Part shown: in pieces, positions 1 through 9,584 of the stretch
Numbering within the stretch: position 1 is the stretch's first letter
How the letters are laid out: each line of letters starts with the position of its first letter
Assembly: GCF_016741935.1 (NCBI RefSeq)
Contig: NZ_JAERRG010000021.1
Span: 124,001 to 188,000 of the forward strand
DNA from: Streptomyces endocoffeicus
GTDB lineage: Bacteria; Actinomycetota; Actinomycetes; Streptomycetales; Streptomycetaceae
DNA: 64,000 nucleotides
Direction: 5' to 3'
The notes under the pieces: model-generated
The model's database searches: none
Told to the model about the DNA's origin: nothing
What the model saw: only the letters and a program-made list of their open reading frames with translations
Translations under genes and position numbers: made by a program

Positions 1-1
1 C

Positions 2-442
2 GCCTACGTCGTCACTCCGGACGCGGAGTCCGCCAAGGCGCGGTTCTGGCCCGGCGTCCGCAGCACCTACTGGATGGTCGCGCCGATCAACGCGGCCGTG
101 GCGACCGGCCTCGTCGAGGACGACGGGGCCACCGCGATCATCGACGCGGTCCGGGCCGAGACACACGCCCGCCACGAGCTGGTGACAGCCGCGCTGGACG
201 GGATCGGCCACCGTACAACCCCCGAATCCCTGCACGTCTGGCTGCCCGTGCCCCCGGGCCGCACGGCTGCCGACTTCGCGGCCGCGGCGCTCGCCGCGGG
301 CGCGTCCATCGGCACCAGCGCCACCTTCTACGTCGGCGACGACACCGCCCCTGAGACGGTCCGGTTCGGTGTCGGTGCACCGCCCGACCGCGGCGCCCTG
401 CAACGCGGCCTCACCGCAATCCGTCACGCCTATCACCATTGA
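2..442 (+). CDS. C-terminal part of a PLP-dependent aminotransferase-type protein (MocR-like), partial
   Basis: The reading frame is open from base 2 and ends in TGA at 440-442, so the gene begins outside the window. The visible 146 residues fit the small C-terminal domain of fold-type I aminotransferases, as in MocR/GntR-aminotransferase regulators: a helical stretch followed by a beta segment containing FGVGAPP and a short helix ending AIRHAYHH. The N-terminal HTH, if there is one, and the PLP lysine are not in view, so regulator versus enzyme cannot be decided. It reads in the same direction as the dioxygenase that follows 19 bases later and may share its transcript or control it. Confidence 0.6.
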   Translation, partial: AYVVTPDAESAKARFWPGVRSTYWMVAPINAAVATGLVEDDGATAIIDAVRAETHARHELVTAALDGIGHRTTPESLHVWLPVPPGRTAADFAAAALAAGASIGTSATFYVGDDTAPETVRFGVGAPPDRGALQRGLTAIRHAYHH

Positions 443-461
443 TCACCAAGGAGACCGGAAG

Positions 462-1304
462 GTGCCCAAGATCCTCACCGATGCGCAGGTCCAGGGATAC
501 CGGACCGACGGCTATGTATGTCCCATCCGCGCATTCGACGCCGAGGTCGCGGTCGGCTACCGCGGCCGGATGGACCGGCTCGAGGTCGACAATCCCGGCC
601 TGTGGACGCGCGCCAAGGTCAAGCCCCACCTCCTGATGACATGGCTCAACGAGCTCATGCGCGAGCCGCGGATCCTCGATGCCGTCGAGGACGTGCTCGG
701 CCCCGACATCCTGGCCTGGGCGACCGGCCATTTCGATAAGAAGCCGCACGATCCGGGCTTCCTTGCCTGGCACCAGGACGCCACCTACTGGGGGCTGTCC
801 GAGCCCAGCGTCGTCACCGCCTGGGTGGCACTGACCCCGAGCACCCGGCGCAACGGCTGTATGCGTGTCGTCCCCCAAAGCCATACCGAGGGCCAGCTGC
901 GGCACACCGACACCTTCGCCGCCGGCAACATGGCCAGTCGCGGCCAGGAGATCCAGGTCGACGTCGACGAAGCGGCCGCCGTCGACCTCGAACTGCAGCC
1001 GGGCGAGTTTTCGCTGCATCACACGATGCTGGTGCACGGCTCCCTGCCGAACACATCGGATGTACGGCGTTGCGGGATCACCATCCGATACGTCGCCGCC
1101 CACGTCCGGCAGACCACCGGCTTCCGGGACAGCGCCACGTTGGTCCGCGGCACCGACCGCCACGGACACTTCCGCCCGGAACCGCGGCCGACGACGGACT
1201 TCGACCCGGCCGCGTCCGCCTTCTACGACGAGATCGTCGGCGAGGCCGAGCGGCGCAAGGCGGCCATCGCCGCGCAGGCCGACTCGGTGAGGGATGAGCG
1301 ATGA
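462..1304 (+). CDS. Phytanoyl-CoA dioxygenase (PhyH) family Fe(II)/2-oxoglutarate oxygenase
   Basis: This is a cytoplasmic 280-residue protein with the iron-binding facial triad of the PhyH family: H104-x-D106 in WHQDATYWG, and the distal H192 in LVHGSLPN, followed by a conserved Arg near 209 (TIRYVA) that could hold 2-oxoglutarate. The Asp of HxD is present, so a hydroxylase is expected rather than a halogenase. The GTG start at 462 is chosen because AAGGAG lies at 448-453; the longer frame from 369 would overlap the previous gene. The gene overlaps the next by ATGA. PhyH enzymes hydroxylate unactivated carbons of varied small molecules; the substrate here is unknown. Confidence 0.85.
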   Translation: MPKILTDAQVQGYRTDGYVCPIRAFDAEVAVGYRGRMDRLEVDNPGLWTRAKVKPHLLMTWLNELMREPRILDAVEDVLGPDILAWATGHFDKKPHDPGFLAWHQDATYWGLSEPSVVTAWVALTPSTRRNGCMRVVPQSHTEGQLRHTDTFAAGNMASRGQEIQVDVDEAAAVDLELQPGEFSLHHTMLVHGSLPNTSDVRRCGITIRYVAAHVRQTTGFRDSATLVRGTDRHGHFRPEPRPTTDFDPAASAFYDEIVGEAERRKAAIAAQADSVRDER

Positions 1305-2341
1305 CCACCGCGCGCACTCGGATCTTCACCGACATCGACCTGGACGCCGAGGGGGAGTCCCGTGGCTATCTGCGGTTGCCGCTCGCAGTTCACCGCACAT
1401 CCGACGGCGACGCCGGCTACGGCTACACGGGGATCCCGATCGTGTCGCTGCGCAACGGCGACGGTCCCACCGTGTTGCTCATGGCCGGCAACCACGGCAA
1501 CGAGTACGAGGGCCAAGTGGTGGTGATGCGGCTGCTGCGGCGGCTGCGGGCCGCCGACCTCACCGGCCGGCTCATCGTCCTGCCGGCCGCCAACGCACCC
1601 GCTGTGGAGGCGGACCGGCGGACCTCCCCGCTCGACGGCGGCAACCTCAACCGCGACTTCCCGGGCCGGCCCGACGGCCAGCCCACGGAGATGATCGCCC
1701 ACTTCATCGAGAGCCACATCCTGCCCCGCGTGCAGTACGCCTTCGACCTGCACTCAGGCGGCAAGTCGATCGAGTACCTCCCCGTAGCCGTGGCCGCCCG
1801 GTCGGACGACCCGGACCGGTTCGCCCGCTCCCTGGACATGCTCAAGGCGTTCGGCATGCCCACCTCGATGATCATCGACCACTCCACGGGCGGTGACGCC
1901 GCGCTGATCGGCGCCTGTCGGCGCACGGGGGTGTTCCACCTGTCCACGGAGCTGGGCGGTGGCGCGTCCGTCGGCCGCGAGGAGGTCCGGCTCGCCGAGC
2001 AAGGCGTGCTGCGGCTGCTGTACCACGTCGGTCTGTTGCGCACGCCGCTCACCACCGAACCGCCGGCCACGACGACGATGCTGTATCGGACACCGGCACA
2101 CGAGTACATCTACGCCGGCTCCACCGAACGGGGGCTGTTCGAACCGCTGGTGTCGCTGGGGGATTCGGTCCACCGCGGCCAGGCCGTCGGGCTGATCCGC
2201 TCCACGTCCGCGCCGTGGAGGGAGCCGGACCCGGTGATGTCCCCCTGCGATGGTGTCGTCCTCGCACGGCGCATCCCCGCGCGAACGGGCCTGGGCGACT
2301 GCGTGTTCGTACTGGGCCGACCCTGGGAAGGCGGGGCGTGA
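1301..2341 (+). CDS. Succinylglutamate desuccinylase/aspartoacylase (AspA/DoeB-like) zinc deacylase
   Basis: A 346-residue M14-like zinc amidohydrolase. The zinc ligands are visible as H65-x-x-E68 in NHGNEYEG and H151 in DLHSGG, with the NLNRDFPG substrate loop between them. The family removes acyl groups from N-acyl amino acids such as N-acetylaspartate, succinylglutamate or N-acetyl-diaminobutyrate. Its ATGA overlap with the PhyH gene suggests coupled translation and a shared pathway, possibly deacylation after or before hydroxylation. The DoeB subgroup works in ectoine breakdown, but no ectoine hydrolase is visible, so that role is only a possibility. Confidence 0.82.
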   Translation: MTTARTRIFTDIDLDAEGESRGYLRLPLAVHRTSDGDAGYGYTGIPIVSLRNGDGPTVLLMAGNHGNEYEGQVVVMRLLRRLRAADLTGRLIVLPAANAPAVEADRRTSPLDGGNLNRDFPGRPDGQPTEMIAHFIESHILPRVQYAFDLHSGGKSIEYLPVAVAARSDDPDRFARSLDMLKAFGMPTSMIIDHSTGGDAALIGACRRTGVFHLSTELGGGASVGREEVRLAEQGVLRLLYHVGLLRTPLTTEPPATTTMLYRTPAHEYIYAGSTERGLFEPLVSLGDSVHRGQAVGLIRSTSAPWREPDPVMSPCDGVVLARRIPARTGLGDCVFVLGRPWEGGA

Positions 2342-2342
2342 C

Positions 2343-3439
<1,097 letters not shown>

Positions 3440-3443
<4 letters not shown>

Positions 3444-4354
3444 CACCACTGCTCGACGCCTCGGCCCGGCCGCGAATGCGGACGCCGCGGCGGTATGTGC
3501 CGACGCTGCTGGTGACGCCGGCCGCTACCTTCCTCATGGTCTTCTTCATCGTGCCACTGAGCATGGTGGCGGTACTGACCCTGTTTGACTACCAGCCGCT
3601 CACCCGTTCGGTCAGCTTTGTCGGGCTGCGGAACTGGCACCGCATCCTGACCTCCCCCGAGTTGCAGCAGGCCACCGTCAACACCCTGTTGTACGCCGTG
3701 ATGACGGTGCCATTGATCGTCGGCGTCAGCCTGCTCGCGGCGCTCGGTATCCACGCCCTGCCGCGCTGGGGGGCGCTGTGGCGCACGGTGTACTTTTTGC
3801 CGACCATCGCGACGATGGCGGCGATGTCGGTGGTGTGGCGCTGGCTGTTCTACCCCGGCACGGGCCCGGTCGACGCCACGATCGGACGACTGACCGGTGC
3901 CACCGACTGGCTGCACTCCACCACGCTCGCGCTGCCGGCCATCGCCGTGATCGGCAGCTGGGCGGGTATCGGCTCGTCGATGGTGATGTTCCTCGCCGGC
4001 CTGACCAGCGTGCCGCAGCACCTGCACGAGGCCGGCCGGCTGGACGGTGCCGGTCCCTGGCACAGGTTCTGGCACATCACCTGGCCGGCGCTCGGGCCGT
4101 CGACCATGTTCGCCCTGATCATCGCCACCCGCGACGCGCTCCGTGTCTTCGACCAGGTGCACGTGATGACCGACGGCGGACCGCTGGGATCGACCGAGAC
4201 CCTGGCGGACCTGCAATGGCGGTACGGCGTCAGCTACCTGGACATCGGCAGCGGCTCGATCGTCAACACCGTCCTCCTCGGCCTCGTCCTCGTCACCGTT
4301 GCCGCGCAGTACCTCGCGGGCGGACGCCGACTTGAGCGAGCGGGTGCGCGATGA
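3440..4354 (+). CDS. ABC importer permease, MalF/UgpA type
   Basis: A 304-residue inner-membrane protein with about six transmembrane segments. The cytoplasmic EAA loop region (EAGRLDGAGPWHRFWHITW, residues about 197-215) contacts the ATPase. It starts in an ATGA overlap with the ATPase gene and ends in an ATGA overlap with the second permease, so the operon is tightly coupled. It is very similar along its whole length to the permease at 12796; both have AAMSVVWRWLFYP, ALPA-IGSWAGIGS and RYGVSYLDIG-type stretches. Confidence 0.9.
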
Positions 4355-5166
4355 ACAAGACCAATCGGCGGGTCCTCGGTGTTCACGTGGCGGTCGCGGC
4401 CGGTGGCGTGGTCATGCTCGGACCCTTTGTACTGATGCTGGCGGGCGCGTTCCTCGCGGGCAACCCACTCGGCGGGGAGCTGAGCTCGCGATTCACCCTG
4501 GACCATTTTCGGGACGCCTGGGCCGCGCTGGACTGGCCGCGGGTGTACGGCGCCAGCTTGCTGGTGACCGGGGCGATCTTCATCGCCCAGGTTGTGACGT
4601 CGCTGCCGATCGCGTACGCGTTGGCGCGCTGGGAGTTCCGCGGCCGGAGGCCGACGTTCAAGGTGGTACTGGTCTGTCTGGTCATTCCCCCACAGGTGAC
4701 CGCGATCCCGATCTACTTCCTGATGTCGGGCCTCGGCTTGCTCGACAGCTACTCAGCGTTGATCCTGCCGAGCGTCGGCAGCGGGTTCTGCATCTATCTG
4801 TTCCGCCAGTTCATCCTCGCCATCCCGGTGAGCATGTTCGACGCCGCCCGGCTGGACGGGGTCGGGCCGGTGGCGATGCTGTGGCGGGTGGTGTTCCCGC
4901 AGGTCCGTCCGGCACTGGTAGCCGCCGGTGTGTTCAGCGTCGTCTCGCACTGGAACGACCTGTACTGGCCGTCGGTCATGCTGACCACCGACCACATCGC
5001 GACCGTCCCGTACGCGGTGGCCGGGGTCTCCGGCCCGGACAGCACAGTGCCGCTGAGCGTGCAGCTGGCGATCGCCGCGTTGGCGGCGCTGCCCCTGCTC
5101 GTCTGCTTCGTCCTGGTCCAGCGGCACCTCGTCCGCGGACTCGTCCTCACCGCCGACGGCGAATAG
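4351..5166 (+). CDS. ABC importer permease, MalG/UgpE type
   Basis: A 271-residue second permease of the CUT1 importer with about six transmembrane helices. It has the conserved EAA-type loop DAARLDGVGPVAMLWRVVFP and the SHWNDLYWPSVML segment seen in MalG/UgpE proteins. It overlaps the preceding permease by ATGA. Its closest relative in the window is the permease at 13716, which has the same order of motifs including CLxIPPQVTxIP and LLDSY. Confidence 0.9.
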   Translation: MNKTNRRVLGVHVAVAAGGVVMLGPFVLMLAGAFLAGNPLGGELSSRFTLDHFRDAWAALDWPRVYGASLLVTGAIFIAQVVTSLPIAYALARWEFRGRRPTFKVVLVCLVIPPQVTAIPIYFLMSGLGLLDSYSALILPSVGSGFCIYLFRQFILAIPVSMFDAARLDGVGPVAMLWRVVFPQVRPALVAAGVFSVVSHWNDLYWPSVMLTTDHIATVPYAVAGVSGPDSTVPLSVQLAIAALAALPLLVCFVLVQRHLVRGLVLTADGE

Positions 5167-5207
5167 CCGTGCGGCGCCTTCCCTCCCCACACAAGGACAG
5201 CACAGCC

Positions 5208-6473
5208 ATGACCAGCATCGTCTCCCGACGGAAACTACTGCTGGCCGCGGGCGCCGCCGCGGTCACGGCCGCCTGCGGCCGCGAGACGTCCGGCACCCTG
5301 AGGTTCCTCGTCCCGAGCGGCACCCGCGCGCAGGCCGTCGAAGCCACTCTCGGCAAGGACTTCGCCCGGCGCACCGGCGTCCACCCCGAGATCCAACTCA
5401 GCGGCGGAGGCGGCAACTGGCAGGACGTCGACGGCCGGCTCGCCACCGCGTTCGCCGCCGGCACTCCGCCGACGATGGCGATGGTGGGCGCCAACGCCGT
5501 CCTCACCTATGCCGCGGCGGGACTGCTGCAACCTCTGGAACCGCTGATGGCCAAGGGCGACTTCCGGCCTGACGACTACATCAAGCCGTTCCGGCGGGTG
5601 AACCAGTACCACGGGCGTACCGCCGCCGCCCTCTACAGCCTCGGCGTGATGGTGTTCTCGTACAACGCGGATGCCTTCCGCAAGGCGGGGCTCGACCCCG
5701 ATCGGCCGCCGACCACCTGGAGCGAGATGCGGTCCGCCGCCGCAGCCGTCGTCGGCAAGCGGGCCGCGCTCTACGGGGCACTGCATTCCTACAACGCGGA
5801 TTCCAACTGGACGTTCGAGAACTTCATAGGCTGGGCGGGCGGATCCATGATGGACACGCGGCGACGGCGCATCACCTTCGCCGACCGGCCGGGCGTCGAC
5901 GTGCTGACCTACTGGCGCGGCCTGATCGCCGACAAGCTCAGCACACCGACCACCACCCTGGAGATGGACGACGCCTTCCTCCGCGGAGACGCCGCCATGG
6001 TCTTCGGCCCGTCGACCAAACCGGTGCGCTACGCCGAGGAGGCGTCGTTCGACTGCCGGACGGCCGTGGTCCCCATCCCCGATGGTGGCACCCGGCGGCT
6101 GCCGCCGGGCGGGGGATCACTGGTGATCTTCACCAAAGACAAGAGGGAACAGCGGGCGGCCTGGAAGATCATCCAGGCACTCACCAGCGCCGTCGGGCAA
6201 ACCGAGTTGTGCACGAGCACCGGCGAGATACCCGTCAACGTGCGGGCCACCGGCGCGCGGTACCTCGGCCCTGTCATCGACAAGCAGCGCTACCGCCGGC
6301 CGGCGCTCGACTCCGTCCCGGATCTCGCGCAGCGCTTCCAGTTCCCCGGCCTGCGGGCCGTACAGATCAACGACCTGCTGCGGGAGAACATCTACGCCGC
6401 TCTCACGGGCGCGAAGGCGCCTCGGCAGGCGCTCAGCGACGCGGCGAGCCGGGCCGAAGCCCTCCTCGCCTGA
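5208..6473 (+). CDS. Extracellular solute-binding lipoprotein, UgpB type
   Basis: The predicted lipoprotein has 421 residues. A twin-arginine-like n-region (SRRKLLLAAG) leads into a hydrophobic core and the lipobox VTAAC, so it should be anchored outside the membrane by its Cys near residue 24. The body is a family 1 (UgpB/MalE) binding protein; the segment around residue 300 with PPGGGSLVIFTKDKREQRAAW is typical. ATG 5208 is preceded by AAGGAC at 5193. The long open frame reaching back to 4299 is an accidental extension through the permease gene. It captures the substrate for permeases 3440 and 4351; the ligand is unknown, and a phosphorylated or polyol compound is one option. Confidence 0.88.
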   Translation: MTSIVSRRKLLLAAGAAAVTAACGRETSGTLRFLVPSGTRAQAVEATLGKDFARRTGVHPEIQLSGGGGNWQDVDGRLATAFAAGTPPTMAMVGANAVLTYAAAGLLQPLEPLMAKGDFRPDDYIKPFRRVNQYHGRTAAALYSLGVMVFSYNADAFRKAGLDPDRPPTTWSEMRSAAAAVVGKRAALYGALHSYNADSNWTFENFIGWAGGSMMDTRRRRITFADRPGVDVLTYWRGLIADKLSTPTTTLEMDDAFLRGDAAMVFGPSTKPVRYAEEASFDCRTAVVPIPDGGTRRLPPGGGSLVIFTKDKREQRAAWKIIQALTSAVGQTELCTSTGEIPVNVRATGARYLGPVIDKQRYRRPALDSVPDLAQRFQFPGLRAVQINDLLRENIYAALTGAKAPRQALSDAASRAEALLA

Positions 6474-6508
6474 ACCGGTTCCCACGCACCTGGCCACGGA
6501 GGCCTGAA

Positions 6509-7135
6509 ATGCCCGACCGACACGATATCGACTGGACGGCAGTGCCGTACCGGGGACTCACCGACGGGTCGCGGCCCGAACCGGTGGACCTGGCGGCGGT
6601 CATGACGGACCTGCCTGACGGGCTACGGGACCGGCTCGCCGAGCGGGTGGACCGGCTCGGCTACATCAATGGGTTCCTCGCGGTGGGCCTGCACCATCCC
6701 GATGCGGTCCTGGCACTGCTGGACATGACAGAGCAGCTGAAAGCCGCGCTGGATCCCGCGCATGTGCTGGTCGTGGCCCTCGCCACGCACCATGCTCTCG
6801 GCAACGAGTACGAGTGTGTCCAGTACCTGGACGTGGCTCGCGCATCCGGCATGAGCGAGGCATGGATCGACGCGGCTCAGGGGCGTGCCACCAGTGGCCT
6901 CACCCTCTCCGAGGAGGCCGTGCGGAGGCTGACGCTCGCCGTGGTCTTCGCGGCGCCTCCGGCGCCGGCCCTGGCAGCGGCCGGAGAGCACTTCGACGAC
7001 CGTGGTCTGGTCGCGATCATTCACTTGGCCGCGCGGTACGTCGCGACCTCCCGGATCAGCCACGCGCTGAGTCTGCGACCCATGAGCGGGCCCCTCCGGA
7101 CCGGCGTCGACCCGAAGGAGAGGGAAGCCGAATGA
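6509..7135 (+). CDS. Carboxymuconolactone decarboxylase-like (AhpD-fold) protein
   Basis: A 208-residue helical protein whose middle (ALATHHALGNEYECVQYLDV, then a GMSEAWIDAA helix) resembles the CMD/AhpD repeat. The CxxC redox pair of AhpD peroxidase partners is absent: only one Cys lies in the core, so a lyase or decarboxylase-like role is more likely than a thiol one. Reading starts at ATG 6509; GGAGG lies at 6498-6502. It is the last gene of the importer cluster and its 3' end overlaps the opposite-strand methyltransferase frame by 115 bases. The identification rests on a recalled family pattern only. Confidence 0.6.
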   Translation: MPDRHDIDWTAVPYRGLTDGSRPEPVDLAAVMTDLPDGLRDRLAERVDRLGYINGFLAVGLHHPDAVLALLDMTEQLKAALDPAHVLVVALATHHALGNEYECVQYLDVARASGMSEAWIDAAQGRATSGLTLSEEAVRRLTLAVVFAAPPAPALAAAGEHFDDRGLVAIIHLAARYVATSRISHALSLRPMSGPLRTGVDPKEREAE

Positions 7136-7950
7136 CCTAGGACAGCGGGTCCCGGCCATCGACTTGGCTCACGGCGGCTCCGCGGCTCTGCGGCTCCGCG
7201 GCTCTGCGGCTCCGCGGTACCGCGCCGCGCCACGAACACGAACTCCCTGCCCGGCCGGTCGGGTGCGTCGCGTACGTTCTCGACGGCGAAGCCGTGTTCG
7301 TGCAAGTCCCGCTCGATCTCCGGACGTTCGCGGAAGCGAAGGGTCGATTCCGAGGTCAGTACGTCCCCGTCCGCGGCGAACACATGCGTACCCCGGAAGC
7401 TCACCAGCGGCAGGCTCACGTCCGTCAGCTCGACCCAGGTCTCGACGTGGCCGACGCCCGGGATGTCCGTCATGCGGTACGTGGTCTCGCGCGTCCACTC
7501 CGCCCACTCCTCCCACACGCGCTGCGCCGGATCGCGCGTCTCGAAGACAAGCCGCCCGCCGGGCCGCAGCGCCTCGTACGCGCCGCGCAGCGTCGTACGC
7601 CACGCCTGCGGATCGGCGATCGCCTGGACGACGTTGCCGGTCATCGTCACCAGGTCGATCTGCATGGGCGGCAGGTCCCCCGCGTCACCGTCGAGCCAGC
7701 GCACCCGCTCCGCGCCCGGCTTGCCACGCGCGACGTCGACGGACGCCCGCGCGGGATCGATCCCGGTGGCTGTCATCCCGCGCTCGGCGAGCAGCAGCGC
7801 GAACACGCCCGTACCGCACCCAATGTCCAGCACCGACCGCGCCCCGAACTCCTTCGCCATCGCGAGATACGCGTCGAGATCGCTGCGGTCCGGATCGAGT
7901 GGGTCGTAGATAGCGGCGAGGCGCGGATGCCCGAAAGCTGCGTCAACCAT
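7021..7950 (-). CDS. Class I SAM-dependent methyltransferase with an unusual low-complexity tail
   Basis: The protein has 309 residues. Motif I is VLDIGCGTGVFALLLAERG near residue 41, followed by the GID acidic loop, DLVTMTGNVVQAI and ALRPGGRLVFETRDP, all standard for small-molecule methyltransferases. Start ATG 7950 is chosen because residues upstream belong to a transposase remnant. The natural end is probably near the FVFVARRG motif (about 7219). After it the frame runs through an 8-base tandem repeat and into the antisense of the CMD-like gene before stopping at 7021, so the last 65 or so residues look acquired. Function and substrate are unknown. Confidence 0.72.
   Translation of the reverse strand: MVDAAFGHPRLAAIYDPLDPDRSDLDAYLAMAKEFGARSVLDIGCGTGVFALLLAERGMTATGIDPARASVDVARGKPGAERVRWLDGDAGDLPPMQIDLVTMTGNVVQAIADPQAWRTTLRGAYEALRPGGRLVFETRDPAQRVWEEWAEWTRETTYRMTDIPGVGHVETWVELTDVSLPLVSFRGTHVFAADGDVLTSESTLRFRERPEIERDLHEHGFAVENVRDAPDRPGREFVFVARRGTAEPQSRGAAEPRSRREPSRWPGPAVLGHSASLSFGSTPVRRGPLMGRRLSAWLIREVATYRAAK
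7174..7217. repeat. Short tandem repeat, 8-base unit
   Basis: Five full copies of gcggctc(c/t), alternating c and t at the last position, are followed by a half copy. The alternation makes a 16-base higher-order unit. The repeat lies in the C-terminal tail frame of the methyltransferase, just past the end of the CMD-like gene. Eight is not a multiple of three, so a change in copy number would shift the tail frame. Confidence 0.9.
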
Positions 7951-8013
7951 GGAGGCGAACGTATGTGGCTCCGAGCCCGCGCGGCCACCGCTTTTTCGGG
8001 TTACGGCGGCCCG

Positions 8014-8130
8014 GGCCCGGGCGGCCCGGAGCATCCGCTCGAAGGTGCCGTCCAGGGCCCACCGGCGGAAGCGGGTGCGCGGCGTGTGCCAGGAGCCGTA
8101 CCGCTCCGGCACGTCCCACTTGAAGACACG
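8014..8130 (-). pseudogene. IS5-family transposase fragment
   Basis: The minus-strand translation contains WDVPERYGSWHTPRTRF followed by RRWALDGTFERMLRAARA. This is the characteristic N-terminal region of IS5-type transposases (DUF4096-like: W-x-x-LP-x-RF-G-x-W-x-T-x-x-x-RF-x-x-W-x-x-DGT-F). Only about 40 residues remain. There is no start codon of its own, no DDE catalytic domain, and no inverted repeat that I can see. It ends two bases from the carboxylesterase stop and lies upstream of the methyltransferase, marking an old insertion or rearrangement point. Confidence 0.75.
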
Positions 8131-8132
8131 CC

Positions 8133-9584
8133 CTAGCGCACGCTGTCCCAGAGTCGGCGTTCCTCCCTTCGCGGGTCGTCCCGCGAGACGGAATCCTCGG
8201 CGAAGACCCTCGTCGTACGGGTGGCCGTGTCGTACGCGGGCCAGCCGGGATCGCCGGTCTTCGCGAAGGAGACCCACGCTCCGTGCATCGAGTCCGCGAG
8301 GTCCTGGGGCGGGCGGTCGCCGAGGATCGGGCTGTAGGACGGGTCCTGGAGACGGTCGAAGACGAAGGCCAGTTCCAGCGTATGGCATGCGCCGAGGCGG
8401 GCGCGGAAACGCGGGGAGCGCCAGGCGAACTCGTACAGGTACGAGCCCGGGACGGACTCGGCCAGGCGGATGGCGGGGATCCGGTAGAACCAGTCCGTTG
8501 CCACCGCGGCCAGGAGCTCACCCGGGGCGGCGCCGGGGCGGGCGGCGCGGTAGCGGGGGAGTGCCTGGTCCGGGTTCAGGCCGTAGGCGGCCGTTCCGGC
8601 ACGCAGCGCCGGTTCGGAGACGGTTTCCAGGCGCTCGGTGGGGACCAGGAAGAAGCGGTATTCCTCGCTATTGCTGCCGATCAGGAGGTCGACGCCGCAG
8701 TCGGGGCCGGGAAGGGGGAGACCGGCCGCCACCGGTTCGAACGGCATGATGTTGAGCACCGCCTCGCCCCACAGCGCCGCGTCAGGGCGCGCGCCCATCT
8801 CGGCGCGGAGTTCTGCCTGCGCGGGGAGGAGGTCGCTGAGGGGGACCGCGGCGAAGGCGTCCGGAGCCGGTTCGCTGCCGAGCTTCGCGGCAAGACGGGA
8901 GGCGATCCGGGCCGCCGAGGCGGGGCGCAGGAAGTGGTGGCACGCGCCGCTCTGCAGGATCGCCCGGCGGAACAGGCCGCGTGCCCTGCCGGTGGACAGG
9001 AGGACGCCGATGCTCATCGCCCCCGCCGATTCGCCGAAGACGGTCACCTGACCGGGATCGCCTCCGAAGGCGGCGATGTGGGCGCGGATCCAGCTCAGGG
9101 CCGCCATCTGGTCCAGCAGGCCGCGGTTGTCGGGGAGGCCGGGCAGATGCAGGAAGCCGTCCGCGCCCAGGCGGTAGTTGAGGGTCACGCACACGACCCC
9201 GTCGCGGGCGAAGGCGCTGCCGTCGTACGCCGACGCCGAACCCGCGCCGTTCGAGAAGGCCCCTCCGTGCAGCCACACCATCACCGGCAGACCCGCCCCC
9301 GGCTCCGGCGCGGGCGTCCAGATGTTGAGGTTCAGGCAGTCTTCACCGGGGATGACGTCGTCCGGCACGAGAACGTCGAAGGGCGGTGCGTAGGGCGCGT
9401 GCGGCGCGGTCGGGCCATAGGCCGTGGCATCGCGCACTCCGGTCCATGGCTCGGGCGGCGCCGGTGCGCGGAAGCGGCGGGAGCCGAAGGGCGGGGCAGC
9501 GTAGGGGACGCCCAGGAAGGACGCCACACCGTCCCGCGAGACGCTGCCGCGGACGGCGCCCAGGGCGGTGACGCACACCGTCAT
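8133..9584 (-). CDS. Type B carboxylesterase
   Basis: A 483-residue alpha/beta hydrolase of the carboxylesterase/cholinesterase family. Visible hallmarks are the second signature EDCLNLNIWTP near residue 78, the oxyanion-hole stretch MVWLHGGAF near residue 95, and the nucleophile elbow GESAGAMS near residue 180. The catalytic His is probably in GACHTLELAFVF. No signal peptide is seen, so it acts in the cytoplasm. Its ATG overlaps the stop of the upstream hydrolase gene (ATGA), making it the last member of a three-hydrolase operon read from 11931. It should hydrolyse esters; the natural substrate is unknown. Confidence 0.9.
   Translation of the reverse strand: MTVCVTALGAVRGSVSRDGVASFLGVPYAAPPFGSRRFRAPAPPEPWTGVRDATAYGPTAPHAPYAPPFDVLVPDDVIPGEDCLNLNIWTPAPEPGAGLPVMVWLHGGAFSNGAGSASAYDGSAFARDGVVCVTLNYRLGADGFLHLPGLPDNRGLLDQMAALSWIRAHIAAFGGDPGQVTVFGESAGAMSIGVLLSTGRARGLFRRAILQSGACHHFLRPASAARIASRLAAKLGSEPAPDAFAAVPLSDLLPAQAELRAEMGARPDAALWGEAVLNIMPFEPVAAGLPLPGPDCGVDLLIGSNSEEYRFFLVPTERLETVSEPALRAGTAAYGLNPDQALPRYRAARPGAAPGELLAAVATDWFYRIPAIRLAESVPGSYLYEFAWRSPRFRARLGACHTLELAFVFDRLQDPSYSPILGDRPPQDLADSMHGAWVSFAKTGDPGWPAYDTATRTTRVFAEDSVSRDDPRREERRLWDSVR

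Noticed and set aside
462-2341. Ectoine or hydroxyectoine degradation operon (PhyH, DoeB-like, MocR-like)
   Set aside because: No ectoine hydrolase or ectoine-type transporter is present and the PhyH protein does not show the EctD signature; the resemblance is only at family level.
4299-5207. Apparent 303-codon N-terminal extension of the binding protein
   Set aside because: It overlaps the permease gene in another frame and would bury the signal peptide and lipobox in the middle of the protein.
7174-7217. CRISPR-like repeat array
   Set aside because: The unit is eight bases with no spacers, so it is a simple tandem repeat.
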